64,000 nucleotides of DNA from Onchocerca lupi (GCA_028564675.1 JAOVVO010000030.1:124001-188000), one strand, 5' to 3'. Positions 23,597-37,384 are shown, numbered from the stretch's first letter. Numbers and translations are program-made. The notes: generated by a model not told the origin, from the letters alone.

Positions 23597-25328
23597 CTTT
23601 CTATTCTTGTCAAGAAATGTTTCGTGCACACGATTGACTTCGACAACAGATTCTTTGGAGACTGAAACCTCTGCGAGGATGAGAAGGGTTATGCTATGAT
23701 TAATGAATGCGATGACTAAATTATTACAGGATAGAAGTACATGTTTTTTTGATTCCTTCAGCTTCCTGTTGTCAGATTTCCGGAAACCTTAAAGATTTTC
23801 AAAAGGTCGAAAAATTAACCTCACAACAACAGTAGTAGCGGATGGAATTGTGAGCATGTTTATTGAGTATGGGTGATTTTGTTTATTTGTGTGCTTTTGT
23901 TGCTTGTCCATTGCTGGTATTTAAATTCATTTACGTTCCACATGCCAAATATTTGCGCTTTGAAAGGAGTGTCTGTTTGCGGTAATGTAGTGATATCTAT
24001 GAAAAATAAAGAAACTGTGCAACCAGATTCTTCCAAATTTGATCAAACGAGTGGTAGTATGCAATTAACCTAAATGCTTTTTCGCTATGATAAGTAATAT
24101 TTTTGAGAAGATTAAAGACAGTGATTGATGGGTTTCATAATTCGAGTTTCAGGATGACTACTTGCATCGAACTCGTGACTCAGTTCACTTTAGATTACCA
24201 AATTGAAATATTAAATTAAAACAGAAAGGTGAAATGGGGAATCGGATTTTATTCATAGTTAAAGGTGATTAAGTGTCAGAATGCCGGATGTTTCAACTGA
24301 AATTCGTTTTGAGGGGAAAACGATTCGAAAGAGATAAAAGGCACAGGTTGATATCGCAATTAAAAGTATATATTTATTGTTTTCCTACTAATTCTTATTC
24401 GAGTGAGTCGCAAAAATTCCTTTGTGTAACCGAGAGTAAGCAGTGCGAATTTCCAAGGAAAATCCAAGCTTCAGAAAATGTTCGCAGATTTTGAAAATCA
24501 AAGAAACGTACAGTACAGATTTCAAATTCTTTCATGTGAGTTCCAGGATACTATAGAGTAAGGAAAGCATAACACATGCGCTTCTTTCGCGGTATCTGGA
24601 AATTAGCCGCAAACTAATACACCATTATAATCATTATTACTATAGAAAAGATTGACTTTGAAACTCCATGGCATTGTTATATATTCATTAAAGATCCTCT
24701 AATTTTGGAATTTCAAGGAAGATTTTAGATATGCTACGGCTTATTTTTTTCCTTTTTTGTTCTTTTCGATCCGTTTCTCCTCACTTCTACCATTCACATG
24801 TCGCCAATACCTGTCGGAAAAACTGAGATAATTTGTGAAATGAAAATGTCTAAATGAAGTATTTGTACTGCAGAATATTTCTCAAATTCATTATTTAAAA
24901 TGAATATAAATGAATGTTACGATGTCTGCTGTATTGAATTATTTATCTAATTCTCATCTTTGTTTCCGATTACAAAACATGTCTTCAGTAGTTAAATTCA
25001 AATGTAAATGTTTCCGGTCTGATAACTAAGCTTATGTGTAATGTTTAGAATATTGTAAAAATTTCCCCATCGGATAACCAAACCTATGTAATTTTTGGAA
25101 TGTTGTAGAGCAAATTCCACTATAAAAAGCGTTCTTCGATTCATTTGGGATCAATGCTGTAATCCATAGCCAATTAAATCCTTTCCAAACGACAACTATC
25201 AAATTCTTACTAAATCTTCCTTTAGAGAACAATGAAGAAGAACAGCCTAGCGTCCGACTTCACTAATAGTATTTTTTGATCTCCTTTAATTAATATTCTT
25301 TAATCAATTTATTGATCACCATTTCTTC

Positions 25329-25381
25329 AATTTATTGATTGGAATGTTATATGCCTTATAATTTATTCCAATCAATAAATT
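25329..25381. repeat. Perfect 17-base inverted repeat
   Basis: AATTTATTGATTGGAAT (25329-25345) pairs fully with ATTCCAATCAATAAATT (25365-25381) across a 19-base loop. Related words (AATCAATTTATTGATCACC) sit just upstream. Confidence 0.75.
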
Positions 25382-27206
25382 TATTCCAACAAACATCAAA
25401 ATAAAAATTTCTCGACAACATTACCCTGACCCACAACTTATTCTCTGATAGGAATTCGCAAATTTCGAGTCTCTTTATGCTGAGAACTAAAACATTGTTA
25501 AGTACCGTTAGGTTCTGGAGGAACTTTTATACATGTAAATCATTGCAGACGAGAAGAACTGAAATCCACTTGCATTCGCCATAATTTCAATCCTTAATGC
25601 TACCACTATTTTTCTTATTTTTTCCTACTCTCAGATAAGACAGATGTGAAATCTGAGAGTGACGTCTAGAGTTTTGAATAAATTCAAAAAATGAGTAGAA
25701 TGATCACTAAACTGAATTCATTTTATTTATTTGTTTATACGTTATTCCACAGCTGCTGTCTGTTATTAAGCCACTCTGCCTCAAAATAATTGGATTAATC
25801 CTATCATTGCTTCCTCATCAACAAATTACCTTTTTCCCTTTTGGGCAAGCTTGCCAAGAAGGTTGTTTTCTATGACATTATGACAAGAAAAATTCGTTTT
25901 CCTGCCAAACAAAGCACAACATCTGAAATTCAGAAACAATTTTTTTATTCTCGGATATTTCCAAATGTTGAAATTCAATCTGCACATGACGTAAAATCTA
26001 ACTTTCGGAAATCGCTACAACTGCTATGGGCAGCATGCACTAGGATTCTCGTAAACTCTTTTAAATCAGGAAATGATAGAGTTATTGCATTCTATGAACA
26101 GTTGGAAATAACAAGGCTTTAACTGTATTACTGTTATTCCAGCGATTGTGATGTTTTACAAAGACATTATATTTAAGATGCTGAACCTGCATAGAGTGTT
26201 ATATTTTCATCGAAGATTCGAAGTGTCACAAGATAGTCTTACGATAAGTTCTTTCGACTTATAACAGTCGTCAAAACAATTCATGCATTTGGCTAAATCA
26301 ATAGAAATGAAAAGGTGATACCAAATGTCTCACGTACATCAATTTAGGCTTCGATCAGAAGTTTTTCTTGAGTTCCAGCCACTGGTTGGATAATCTTTTA
26401 AATTCTCTACTAATTTTTGTCGACTAGCATACCGTATTATAACTGTCATCTAATTTTTATTCCTGTGATACTGTCAATATTTTGAAGTGGAATTCAGGTT
26501 GACTTTAAAGGTCAATTGAATTTTTAGGGAATGATTTTAGATGTTCGTACGTAATAAAGATATGTGTGGAAAGTGCTGAAAATATAATAACATTAAAATT
26601 TTCCATGTCTATTACATAATACCTTGATGAGATACCAAATTCATAATATTTATGGTAAAATTTCAACCTCAAGGTATAAAAACCGATGAGACGCACAATG
26701 ATTATTCTCCAATACAGAAATGAGAAATTGATAAGAAGCCGTGCATCCACTTTTAAAAAAACCAATATTATTTGAATAAACCCAAGAAATCATCAAGTGA
26801 TTAGTAAATACACTTAATTTAAACTACATCTTTCTCTAAAACACAGAAAGCGGAGTATTTCCTCTAAATTCCATACTTTACCGGAGTTGAATGAAATATC
26901 AAAACATTTACATGGTGCGCAAGAATTTTTCAGGTATTCACTGTTTCAAAGTGTAGTAATAAATAGATTATTTATGGAATCTCGAAAAATCTACTCCAAA
27001 ACGACTAATTAAAACCCAATCTATCCAATGAGAACAGTGGAGTGGTTTTACCACTAGCAAGATGTATATTAAAGAAAATTTTGAAAATAATCTGATCCAT
27101 ATGTTAAAAACTAAGGGCACATCCAAGTATTTAAAACTCTGCAAGCAAACAAAGACATTTTTATAAAATATAAGCACTGAAGACGCGATTCCTGATAACG
27201 AAAAGA

Positions 27207-29664
27207 CTAAGCGGGAAGCTCCAGATTTCCGCGTCCTCGGATCACTAAATAGGAAATAATTATAAGATTACGTAAAAAAAAAAAAAATTACTAAAACTCA
27301 AAAAAGTCTCGAAATGCAATTCATGGGCTAGATTTCGGAAATTATACGAAATAAATCAGGTAGGAAGTTACGAGGCACGACAAAAAGGAAATAAAACAAA
27401 TTTATGCAAAACTGTCTGCAATAAAAAATGACAATTGAAAAAAAAAAAAAAACAGTTTGCTGAAAAAAGCTAACTTCGAAACATTACCTCTTGTAACATA
27501 CAGATAGAAAAAATCGGCATAAAGTACAGTCTGTACAACACCGGCAACAGCTGCAATCGGATCCAAATAACCCACACTGTAATAACGATATAGCCAATTC
27601 AAGACATACAAAGCTCGATATGCTCCCAATGCAAACAAATAATGAGCGGTGATTGTTTCTGCACTCCCGGTACGTGAAAGCATGAACAACTGCGGCATGA
27701 TGGCAACTGCTTCCAAATATATGGAGAATGACCAAGCAATCTAGTTAACATCAAAGAAATAAGGCACCAAAGCTTAAATTTTAAAAATACTTGGTTTTCC
27801 ACTTATTTTAAAGATGGTCCCCTAACTGGAAGTCTAATTCAACTGAAAGTAGAGAAAAAGTAAATACTGCAAATAAACTCGACTTGCCATTTTTCAGACA
27901 ACTTCATTATTTATTAAACCATGGTAAATAACGCTGCCAATCATGAAATTCATTAGTATTCATTATCTAAATATCTAGGCAATGAATGATCAAACATAAC
28001 GCCTCTTTTCTTTTGGGAATGTAACTAAGAAGTCCACAACCGTTACTTTTCTTGACTTTATTGTTTTGTCACACTATTTACAATACTAATGTTAGTTGCT
28101 TGTATTCACTGTATTTCGTCTTGATTTTAACTGATACCGTACACGTCTCAAGTTTATCCTCTCAAGCTGAGAATATTTCTAATAACTCGCCAAAAATTAT
28201 TGGTTCTTTGGTCCATTGCCCCCTCTCTGCAATCCTAAAATCAAATCTCAAAATCAAACTTAACCTCAAGAAATTATTGATGCTATTTCATTAACACAAA
28301 TCCCAAAACTGCTGCATTACAGATTGATGCAATCCCGGAATACTAATTTTCTGAAATATGAAAAAGCAAAATTAACCTCCATAAATGAAAAATGATGGTT
28401 GATGAGAAAAGCAAGCGCTATTGCTGGAATAATCAAGAACTCTACCCGAAATGTATCATGACTCCTGAAATCATGATGAACTAGGGAATGTTTCGGGAAA
28501 TTTACTCATGAAAATAAAATTCGAGGTAAGGAAAAAATTTCTAAACGATTAGGAGCAAAGGAAAATCTAATTAAAAATAACAAGACAGGTAACTTTTCCG
28601 AAATAATATTATGAAAATTTGCTAGAAAATCATTGAAAACACAACTTCACTGATCTTAACAACATTCATTCAAAATAAGAAAAAGAAATCCTAAAAAAAA
28701 TGAAAGAAGGAAATCCTACCGGTCATAAGTCGCTCTGAACTTGAAAAACATCAGAAAAACAGTTCCATACGAAGTTACGAGGAAAAAGATCTGAAAACAG
28801 GCGACTTTCTGACGGTATGGTCTTGATGACAGATGATTTTACTGATTGTAAAAATAAATGTTTTAGAAGAAATACGAGTTTGAAATAAACTAATGTAACG
28901 AATGAAAAAAATAATACTAAAAGAGCAAAAAAGTTTATTAACATAAATTTTTGCTCATACAACATACATTTATAATACTTTAAAACCCAAAAAGTAAAAT
29001 TGAGTTACAACTGTCGCAAAATACTCCACTACCACCATTTCACTTCTACTCCCCTAACTTATGCGATTTTCATTTTCTTAGTGATGATTCCTACCTATTG
29101 CTGCGGGTATAAATAAAAAAAAAAGAACTATCCAGTGCACAATTGATCAAGTCATAATGGATCATCCTGTTCATCCTTGATAATTATTAGCAATAATTTC
29201 AGTAAGCATCATAAAGAAAAACGTTATCCATTTGTCACAATAACAAATGCTTTAAATATCATCTAATCTCAATAAATTTAAATTCAACAAAGTAACTTTT
29301 ACAGGTCTGTCGCCAATAATTAGATCTATATACCTTCATAATTGTATTATAAATTGAAATGAAATAGAAGAGATCTAAATAACGCGATGTGAAGACAAAT
29401 GCATATAAAAGCTGGGATTTTCCAGAAAGTCCTGAAATCATTTCGTTTTTTTCGATATATAGTAACATCAGAAGTCCATAGCATTTTTATAAATTGATGT
29501 GAAAAAAATTCGATTACGTTAAAGATTCTCCCATTTACAAGGTCTTTAAATTTAAACTGTTAAAAGAACAAACCTGCACAAGAGCGTGTTCTCCATATAT
29601 TCACAATTAGTATTACAATAGCGATGAGATGAGAAGAATCACCAGCGATACGAAATATGTTCAT
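27207..29664 (-). CDS. erd-2: ER lumen protein-retaining (KDEL) receptor ERD2
   Basis: Six minus-strand exons (29664-29574, 29431-29334, 28790-28720, 28464-28377, 27740-27488, 27244-27207) join in phase into 212 aa, exactly the usual length of KDEL receptors. The N-terminus MNIFRIAGDSSHLIAIVILI and the RTRSCAGLSGKSQ loop are diagnostic. They are followed by SRYLDLFYFISIYNT, the Asp-Arg-Ser-His-Asp-Thr-Phe-Arg segment, YLEAVAIMPQL, AHYLFALGAYRALYVLNW and the cytosolic tail GRGNLELPA. The seven hydrophobic segments of the family are all present. Known role: binds the HDEL/KDEL tail of escaped ER proteins in the Golgi and returns them by COPI. No odd features; the last exon carries only 12 residues. 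Confidence 0.97.
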
Positions 29665-32605
29665 TGCAGTCACCAAATGATAAGATTTCTATGACCCAGC
29701 CTATGAGAAAGTTTTGCACAAGGTTATCTTTTGACACCCTGCTTCACAACCTGATAATTGAGACTTCTGATATGTGGATAAAGCAGGAATCAAAAATTCT
29801 TGAAAAATAATCATTTTCTCAAGCGCTCATCGTAATAAGAGCAGGATAAGAGATAATATATTCCAAAATATATTAAACAAAAGAATTAAATAATCCGATA
29901 ATCCACAGCTACAAATAATTTTAACAAAAGCACCAGTCCCTTCAGAATGAATTAGAAATTAAAAAATAAATATAAACATACGCAGGAAGAAGAAACTAGG
30001 AGCACCCTGCCAACAAAACAACGACGACAACGCAACGTGTCAACCCGTATATCCAAAAAATCCATCTCCCGTTCAATTAAATTCCACATCATTACTGAGG
30101 TGCGAATGCAAAATTTCGATCCCAACAATTTAAAAGAGATACTGAAGAAACTGTACTTTTATTCTGAGGTATTGAATATAAAGGAAAGAGATGGAAAGAG
30201 AGGGACTTCGATATTTTCATCGGTTAAAACAGTTCACTCAAATAAATCTTAAACCAATTTCCGAAAAATCGGGTACAGAGAATGGTGAATTGATCGACAT
30301 AAAATTGATTTAAAGTATTTATACATTAAAAATATCTGATTTCTGAACGACACTCGATCTAGGTGTTGTAGTAACTTGTTGAAAAAGAAAAAAAAGTTGC
30401 AGCAAAGGTAACGCATTATTTGCTACTTATTCCTCTTTGGTTAATAAAACTAAGTTTGAATGCCAAACTAAACTCCAATCAATTTTCAAATCGAACTAAT
30501 TGTTTATCAATAATTGGTAATCATAAATTATTTTAAAACGATTTCCAACTTATTCAAATTAGCAACAATATAGGTTCATGGATTTAAACAAACTCAAAAT
30601 AAGTACAATAGTGGTAAAATAAATGCGTGATACTAGGGTATCACGCATTTATTTTATCACTGTTCAGGTCACTGTGGCATGAAATAGTGCATGAATTACT
30701 GCATGTTGACTATCATGCAATAGTCGTACTGGCAACAGATATGCTTACAGTCTGAAGACAGATAGATGGATAATAATATCGACGACCATAAATTTCATAC
30801 CAGCGGTTCGGAAATTAAATTCTTTTTTATATTTATATTTTCAAATTATACATCCTAATTCAAATGCACTATAAAGAGAATAAAACTCGAAGGTTACCAA
30901 TCGATAAACTTATCAACCATTATGTTCCACTACTGCAACCTGTCCATTCTTTTTTAGTATCGAACGATGTGTATAAAGAGAGAAATGAATAACATTAGAA
31001 ATAAACAGCATTATTCATGTGGAAAGATATGTAGGTTTTGTTAGAATTTATTGAAAGCATAAGAGATAAGCCAAAGAATGATACTACTAGAGAAGACATT
31101 GCATTTTTTTTTACTTTAATTGATGAATTGCTTTAAAATTTATGCTTGTGCAATAGTTTTTGTACAAAATAAATTTGTCTTTCTGAAATTTACAGAGGTT
31201 GGTCGATCCTTCCCACAGATTAGAGTTTGGGAATACAAGTATATAAATGAGCAGGAATACATATAAACTACTTTGAATATAAAATTTTGGAAATAATATT
31301 CCTAAGCTGTTAAAATTTAGAATAATTGAAGGAATGCCAAGGAAAATCAAATTTTATCGATGGTAGTACGTTCCTGCTGTTATGGGTCACAAAATGTTTC
31401 TGCAGATATTACATGATTTTTTGGATATATGAAAATCCGAAATCAAAGATAGTAGAAATATTAATGGATTAGCTTTGTTTGGTCAACGAATGAATCTACA
31501 AATAGTACTAAGCTGAAAACGTCATGCCCTGTAAAATCATAACAAAATTTTCTTCAATTCTCGTTTGGTATGTCTGACTAAAATGAATTAAAGAGAAGTC
31601 GAAACAGGAGAAAATTCTTCGTAAAATACAGGACAAAAAATGGGAAAAATTTGCTGGGAAGGACACGCGGTAAGTAAGTTACAAAAACTAATTCACTGAA
31701 GTTAATTTCAATCTATTCTCTAGCCACTGCTTAATTAATTAAGCTTGGTGTTCATACGAATTACAGCAGATTCACTTTTCTATTGCAATGCTGTTTTTAA
31801 CAGAATGAATGCACTACTTTGACAAAGTTGATTGATTTCCTTCCAGTTCAAATCAAATTCTAGAATAAAGTGCATTTTAAAATCTGTTATGACGGTATGA
31901 ATACATCATCATGTGCTGCCTGCTTATCACTTGTTATTATCTTCCGTTGTCCTTTATCACCGATTTGTCTTATGTTCTTCCAGTTTACCGTAATGATAGC
32001 CATATTTAGGTTAAATCAAGTAAACAATCTTCTTGCCTGTCATAAAATTTGCATTTCTTGGTCTTCAGAAGTTTTTCATTCAAGCCACCTAAAGTACATT
32101 TGAAATCCATTTCATTCGAATTCATTCGTTTCAGTCTATCTGTCATTCTATTTAATTCGAGTTCAAATTGTACCTAACGCATGGAAAGATACAAAACAAT
32201 TGTTATTTGAAATTCTTAATATCAATTGGAAATTAAATTACTGAAGTTGAGAGTTTACGCTTCAATAAGCATATTTCTCCATCTAAATTCACTCTTGACC
32301 TTACCTGGAAGTTTGCTTAACGATGACTGATGGTATATTCACCATTTTCCCAAACTGGCTGTTTACCAGAATCGCGCATGACTGGCGTGCATTTGCACTT
32401 GGATGAAGTTTTGCAATCGCGCACGAGTATCTAAATCCTGCAGTGAATGTTGTTTGGCGCTGAGCCAAATTGTCAGCTGATTTTTCATCAGTAAATACTG
32501 CAAAGTTTGCTTGTGTGTGTGTGTGTGTGTATTTGGCGGAGGAAGGGGTGCGTCGTGTTTTGTTTACATTTTCTCCAAATTCTCTGAATGTAATCCCTTC
32601 CATGG
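29665..32605. promoter_or_regulatory. Divergent spacer between ERD2 and Unkempt
   Basis: Both genes start outward from this stretch, so promoters for each must lie in it. I see no coding exon that I can support. It contains the 30610-30661 hairpin and a (TG)n tract near 32511-32530, close to the Unkempt start. No TATA-like element can be singled out in such AT-rich DNA. Confidence 0.4.
30610..30661. repeat. 24-base-pair hairpin with 4-base loop
   Basis: The left arm (30610-30633, with core AAAATAAATGCGTGATAC) and right arm (30638-30661) are reverse complements with one G-T wobble, closed by TAGG. It lies between two divergent genes. It could be a small inverted-repeat element, a hairpin RNA or a cruciform-forming site. 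Confidence 0.8.
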
Positions 32606-35600
32606 ATGGTGGCCATGGATGTTGTCCGCCCAACACTTAATAACTCCGAGAAACCGAATCACTTACAGTAAGCACTTTCTGTTTTTACTTTCTCACTTGA
32701 TTCTTCTATTGAGCTTGTACATCCTTAGAAACATGATAAGAATGAATGAAAGTACTTTTTAATTAGACGTCTTATCGTTCTTCCTTATCTCATTTTGTTT
32801 GGTTCAACTTTATTTAAGTATAATTTATGAGATATCTAAGCGGGTGTGAACTTCTAGATACGTCATTTGTAAGCTGTCCCCATTGACTGGACTGCATGTA
32901 ACTTTTTCTTATTTTTTGTTGACAAAAAAAAATATACTATTGGTGTTATTCCAGTCATGGAAATAGATCTGTTAGCCCACGCATTCGTTGATTGTTTTCA
33001 CTTTTTTTTTTTTAGTTATCTTCGTGATTTTCGAGTGGAAGCATGTCCTCATTTTAAGCAGCACCAGTGCCAACAACATCGTCCATATACTTGTTTTAAT
33101 TGGCATTTTGCTAATCAGCGAAGACGTCGTCCCGTAAGACGATCGGATGGTACTTTCAACTATTCGGCCGATGTGTATTGTGATAAATATGATGAAAATA
33201 CTGGTATCTGTCCGGATGGAGATAGGTGTGTTCAAGAAGTTTATTGAAATTTGGCTATTTATTTGAAGTACTATTGAATTTCTTAAATTATTGATATTTG
33301 AAAAATGGCAGTTTAGATAGTGAAATCCGTAACTACAACCATATATTTTATTTGAATCGCTTTTGTTTACAGTTGCAGTTTTTTACACCGCGTAGCGGGA
33401 GATGTAGAACGCAAATATCATCTACGGTACTATAAAACGGCTATGTGTGTACATCCAACAGATGCACGCGGTATTTGTGCGAAAAACGGTCCTCACTGTG
33501 CGTTTGCGCACAGTGTTCAGGACCTTCGACAGGCCGTGCATGACTCTCAGGAAAGTCAAAATGGCGCCTTATTAGATCCAGAAAATCGCGAAAGAACTAG
33601 TTTCGTTATAGAAGATCCCCTTTGGCACGGTAGTGTATTTTTATTTTGAATTTTTATGGACATTCTTTTTTCTGACTTTTGCCTTGTCATTAATGTTCTT
33701 TTGTGCTTTAGTATGTTACTAAAATTTTCAAAGCCTAGTGGTTTTGCTGTCTCAAAGTGGAATGTTTATAGACCAAGTTCATGTTTTGTCATGTTATAAA
33801 ACTGAACAGTGCAAAAAACCAGCTCGCCTTTGCCGCCAAGGTTATGCTTGTCCATTTTATCACAACTCGAAAGATCGTCGAAGACCGCCAGCTGTGCATA
33901 AGTACCGGTGAGGAACTGTTTACTTGATTTTTTACGAATATGGAAAATTATTGGGAATGATTTTAAATTCATAGTGACCGATATTAAACGTTAGTTATGG
34001 TATTTCTATCCTTTTTACATCAAATTTTATTAAGATCAACTCCTTGTCCAACAGCAAAATCAGCAGACGAGTGGTTAGAACCAGAACAATGTGAGAATGG
34101 TGACGATTGTGGATACTGTCATACAAGGACCGAGCAACAGTTTCATCCTGAAATATACAAGTCAACTAAATGTAATGATATGCTTGATCATGGTTATTGT
34201 CCACGTGCCGTGTTTTGCGCATTTGCGCACCACGACTCAGAGTTGCATGTACAACGTGCACCATATTATCGGCCCAGTAACAATCCAGATGCAACCGTGC
34301 CACTGAAACAGTCCAACAGTTCTACCAGTTCAGGGAACGCAGAACCGGCTGCTTCTCCTACGGCTCGACCAGGTAATATTAGAATAATACAGTCTTTCGC
34401 TCCTAAATAGATTTTTTAAGTTTCTTTTATTTAATTTAAATTGTCCTTTAATTAAATGCATTTGTAATCATTTCAGAAAATCATGTATTGCAAACAGCAA
34501 CGTCAGCCACAACACCCACGTATTCAGTAAGAATTTTCTTTTGTGATATATATATTTTCCCCATTTTGATAAGGAATAGCAAGAAGTTAAACGAGATTTA
34601 AGGCAGTTTTGAAACAAAGACAAGCGCCGGGAAAGACTGTATCATCGGTTGGTGGCGACGAGGGACCTCAAAGCAGTTATCCAAAAGCGCCAGGATTTGA
34701 ACGTGTTCAAATTTCGGCAAGTCCATCTTTAATTTCCAAGTCTTCGAATTGTATTTGGTATTTATATCTATCATTTTTCGTTGGCTACTTCGAATTGTAT
34801 TTGGCATTTACATCTATCATTTTTCGTTGGCTAATCTGTTTAGACCTAATATTTTCTTTCTATTTGAGATTTTTTAGCCTCAGCGTGTGGCCGATAGTGC
34901 CATTGGTCGCATACGAACTTCTTCATTGAATATGGGACAATTAGATTTAGGTAAATTTACTTTTCATTGATGTAATCCTGACCGATACTGTTTCTCTTCA
35001 TTTATACCATTTTTTATATCATTTTTTATACCAATTTTTATACCATTTACATATAAATTTTCATACCATTTAAATGGTTTTTTTTTTTTTTTTTTTTTAA
35101 AATGATATAAATTTTAGAATAAATTTTTTTGAATTAAAATTGACGACTGGAATTATAATGATTGCTAGATTATTTGAATAAAGGAAAAATTTTTTTAAGG
35201 ATATTCAGTAACAAGCGCTAATGAAGCTTTAGTATCATCGTTGCCCACTTTCTCATCGTTGAATGCGATGGCTCGATCCACATCAGATGCACCAATGCGT
35301 GTACTACCGGCAGCGATTGATGAACTTTCTTTGGATGAATTATCAGGCAGTGCACTCTCTCCAATATCTGAACAAAAGGAACACAAATTCTTACCTGATT
35401 TTTTCACCAATCCGCGTAAGCTTTTTTCACTTTTCTTTTATTTTAGGTGTTATTACTTGATTCAAAATCTTTGAAATTTGATCTTGTTAATGTTGACAAT
35501 ATAGGATATAAATATTGCGCGGATTTAGTATCATAGCATTTGTTGCAGAAATAATCGAACACCAGGGAAAATCTTACGCCATTTGTCCTTGGTGGTAAGA

Positions 35601-36443
35601 ATTTCTAAAAACTAATGGATTGAGGCAAAAATTTGCAAATCCTAATTACTGTAGTTTATTGGAAATATGTGTACTTATATCGTTAAAAATATATTACTAT
35701 TTACCTTATATTTACTACTTTGAGTCTGATATTCTGGACTGGAATTTTTGGTTATTAAAGATATAGTTAACTGTCCTGCATCTTGTGGTATTAAGTATGA
35801 GGTTAGATATTTCATGCTGCTCAGAAATAAGGTTTCAGATTATTTTTATGGATTAATCAGAAGTAACGAAAGCAAATGCGGAATTGTTTTTTTTCTTTTT
35901 TAGCTATGACATCCTCTTCTTCACCAATGCAAATCCCCAATTCAAACTCTCCATTCGGCTCTCCACCGTTAGCTTCCCTTGGCGAATCATTGTTTCAGCA
36001 AAATAAATTGACCATCGATTTACCTTCAGCAGCTTCACCATTGAAAGGATTAATGGGATTACCGGGATCGCTAGGTTCAGGTATGTTTCGCTGTTTTGTG
36101 GTATTTATGTGCTTATTAGATTTAATCGCGAATATATTTATACATATTAGTTATTTTCCATGACTTTGTGCATCAAAAATTTGGTTGTTATTAATTTAGA
36201 ACCATCCCGTCCTAGTATAGAAGACGGGTTTCTGCTTTAATTTTGTTTATTATCAGTCTTCATTGACTTGTGTTGTGAAAAATCAATGTTGCTGTTTTAA
36301 AAATTCCTAATGATATTTCCATAACTTCTTATTAAAAGTACTTTCAAATATCTGCTTTTCTTGATTTTTTCTTTTTCCGTTAGAATGGAAAATTAATAAA
36401 CATTAATCTTTGGACAGCACAAATTCCTGTTTTCTTTTTTTTT

Positions 36444-36478
<35 letters not shown>

Positions 36479-37384
36479 TAAGACAGCACAATTTCCGTTT
36501 TAGTTATTGGTCTTTCCAGATCTGTTGAAAACGGACTTGTCCATGCCGCAGCATGAGATGAGCAAAGAAGAGTTACAAAAAGAATTGAAGAGAAAAAGTG
36601 AGGAGCTCGTGGCCCATCATCAAAAATTAACTGCATGGGAAGAAGGTTTGAAACAAGCACGTCAAGCGTGCGAAGCATGGAAAAAAGATGCTGAGTATTA
36701 TCGTCGTGTTGCGGAACAAGCAGAGGTTGACAAGTCAAAAGCGCTATATGAACGGGACCAGGTTGTTGTTGCTCTGCTTTCAAAATTCATACAGTTTTCT
36801 GAATTCAGTTATAAATTAATCTTAGTTTTGTAATTATTAAAAAATATTCTTTTCGTTTTATGAAGACAAGGTCATTAAAGGTTCACTAGAACTATGCTTT
36901 CTGTTTGCTGACTATTTTGTTTTTATAGGCACTATTACAACTTGATTTGCTCAAGCGTGAATTGCGAGTGAATACAGCAATTCGACCGCCATCACCGATA
37001 GACTCTTTACAAAATTTCTCATCTCTAGGATCATTCAATTTGTTTGTGCCGGTGAGTTTCCGTGTAGTTAATTATTAAGGAGTAAAGGATAATTTTATTT
37101 AATATCTAAAGTTTTTTTGCTAATTGGTTTTTGACACAGCAGTAGTCCCTCGAAACTCGTTTATTTAATAACTGCTCAATCTTTATGAATTAATCGAGTT
37201 TGTGAATGTTTTTAATGACATTATTCCCGTGTCCTCTGCTTTTAACATTTTTTCGAAATTTATAATATTTTTATAGATTGAAACCGATGTTCAGAATGAA
37301 AGCGGTGGTCCGGTATGTGCACGTTGTGGGCGCGAAAAAAAGGCCGACTCTAGGAATCCTTCTTGCCGCCTTTGCTGTAGTTGA
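32606..37384 (+). CDS. unk: Unkempt-type CCCH zinc-finger RNA-binding protein
   Basis: Exons: 32606-32667, 33016-33225, 33373-33629, 33772-33907, 34035-34372, 34477-34526, 34603 to about 34706, 34878-34950, 35200-35415, 35904-36080, 36520-36761, 36929-37051, 37277-37384. The N-terminal half closely follows vertebrate/fly Unkempt: KPNHLHYLRDFRVEACP, RPYTCFNWHFANQRRRRP, the DGTFNYS motif, YKTEQCKKPARLCRQGYACP and CHTRTEQQFHPEIYKSTKCN, giving the CCCH finger array. The middle is low-complexity Ser/Pro/Gln with the conserved KAPGFER. The exon at 36520 is a coiled coil (WEEGLKQARQACEAWKKDAE). The C-terminus is only CARCGR...CRLCCS. Known role: binds UAG-type mRNA sites and represses translation in neurons. 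An in-frame ATG at 32615 is an alternative start. Confidence 0.93.
34742..34833. repeat. 46-base tandem duplication in an unk intron
   Basis: Two head-to-tail copies (34742-34787, 34788-34833) beginning CTTCGAATTGTATTTGG and ending TTTTTCGTTGGCTA differ at only two positions. They lie just after the exon at 34603, whose donor is unclear, so the duplication may also have copied a splice-donor-like TTTGGTATTT. Confidence 0.9.
34995..35075. repeat. Imperfect tandem repeat of TTTTTATACCAT
   Basis: Units of about 12-16 bases (TTTTTTATATCA, TTTTTTATACCA, TTTTTATACCATT and similar) follow one another five or six times within an unk intron, next to a poly-T tract. Confidence 0.75.

Larger units (their letters stand above)
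22821..27206. other. 4.4 kb convergent spacer between unc-115 and ERD2
   Basis: The 3' ends of both genes point in here. No protein family was recognised. A 46-residue ATG frame at 23456-23596 (+) looks protein-like but isolated. An open but ATG-poor frame at 25841-26122 (+) has no motif. A perfect 17-base inverted repeat lies at 25329-25381. The remainder is AT-rich without visible structure. Confidence 0.5.

Noticed and set aside
25841..26122. 93-codon open frame
   Set aside because: Starts with TTG, has no recognisable motif and no splice context. Kept only as a remark in the spacer entry.
32301..32636. 111-codon open frame antisense to the Unkempt start
   Set aside because: Opens at a TTG, has low-complexity THTHTH from a TG microsatellite, no motif, and overlaps the well-supported first Unkempt exon.
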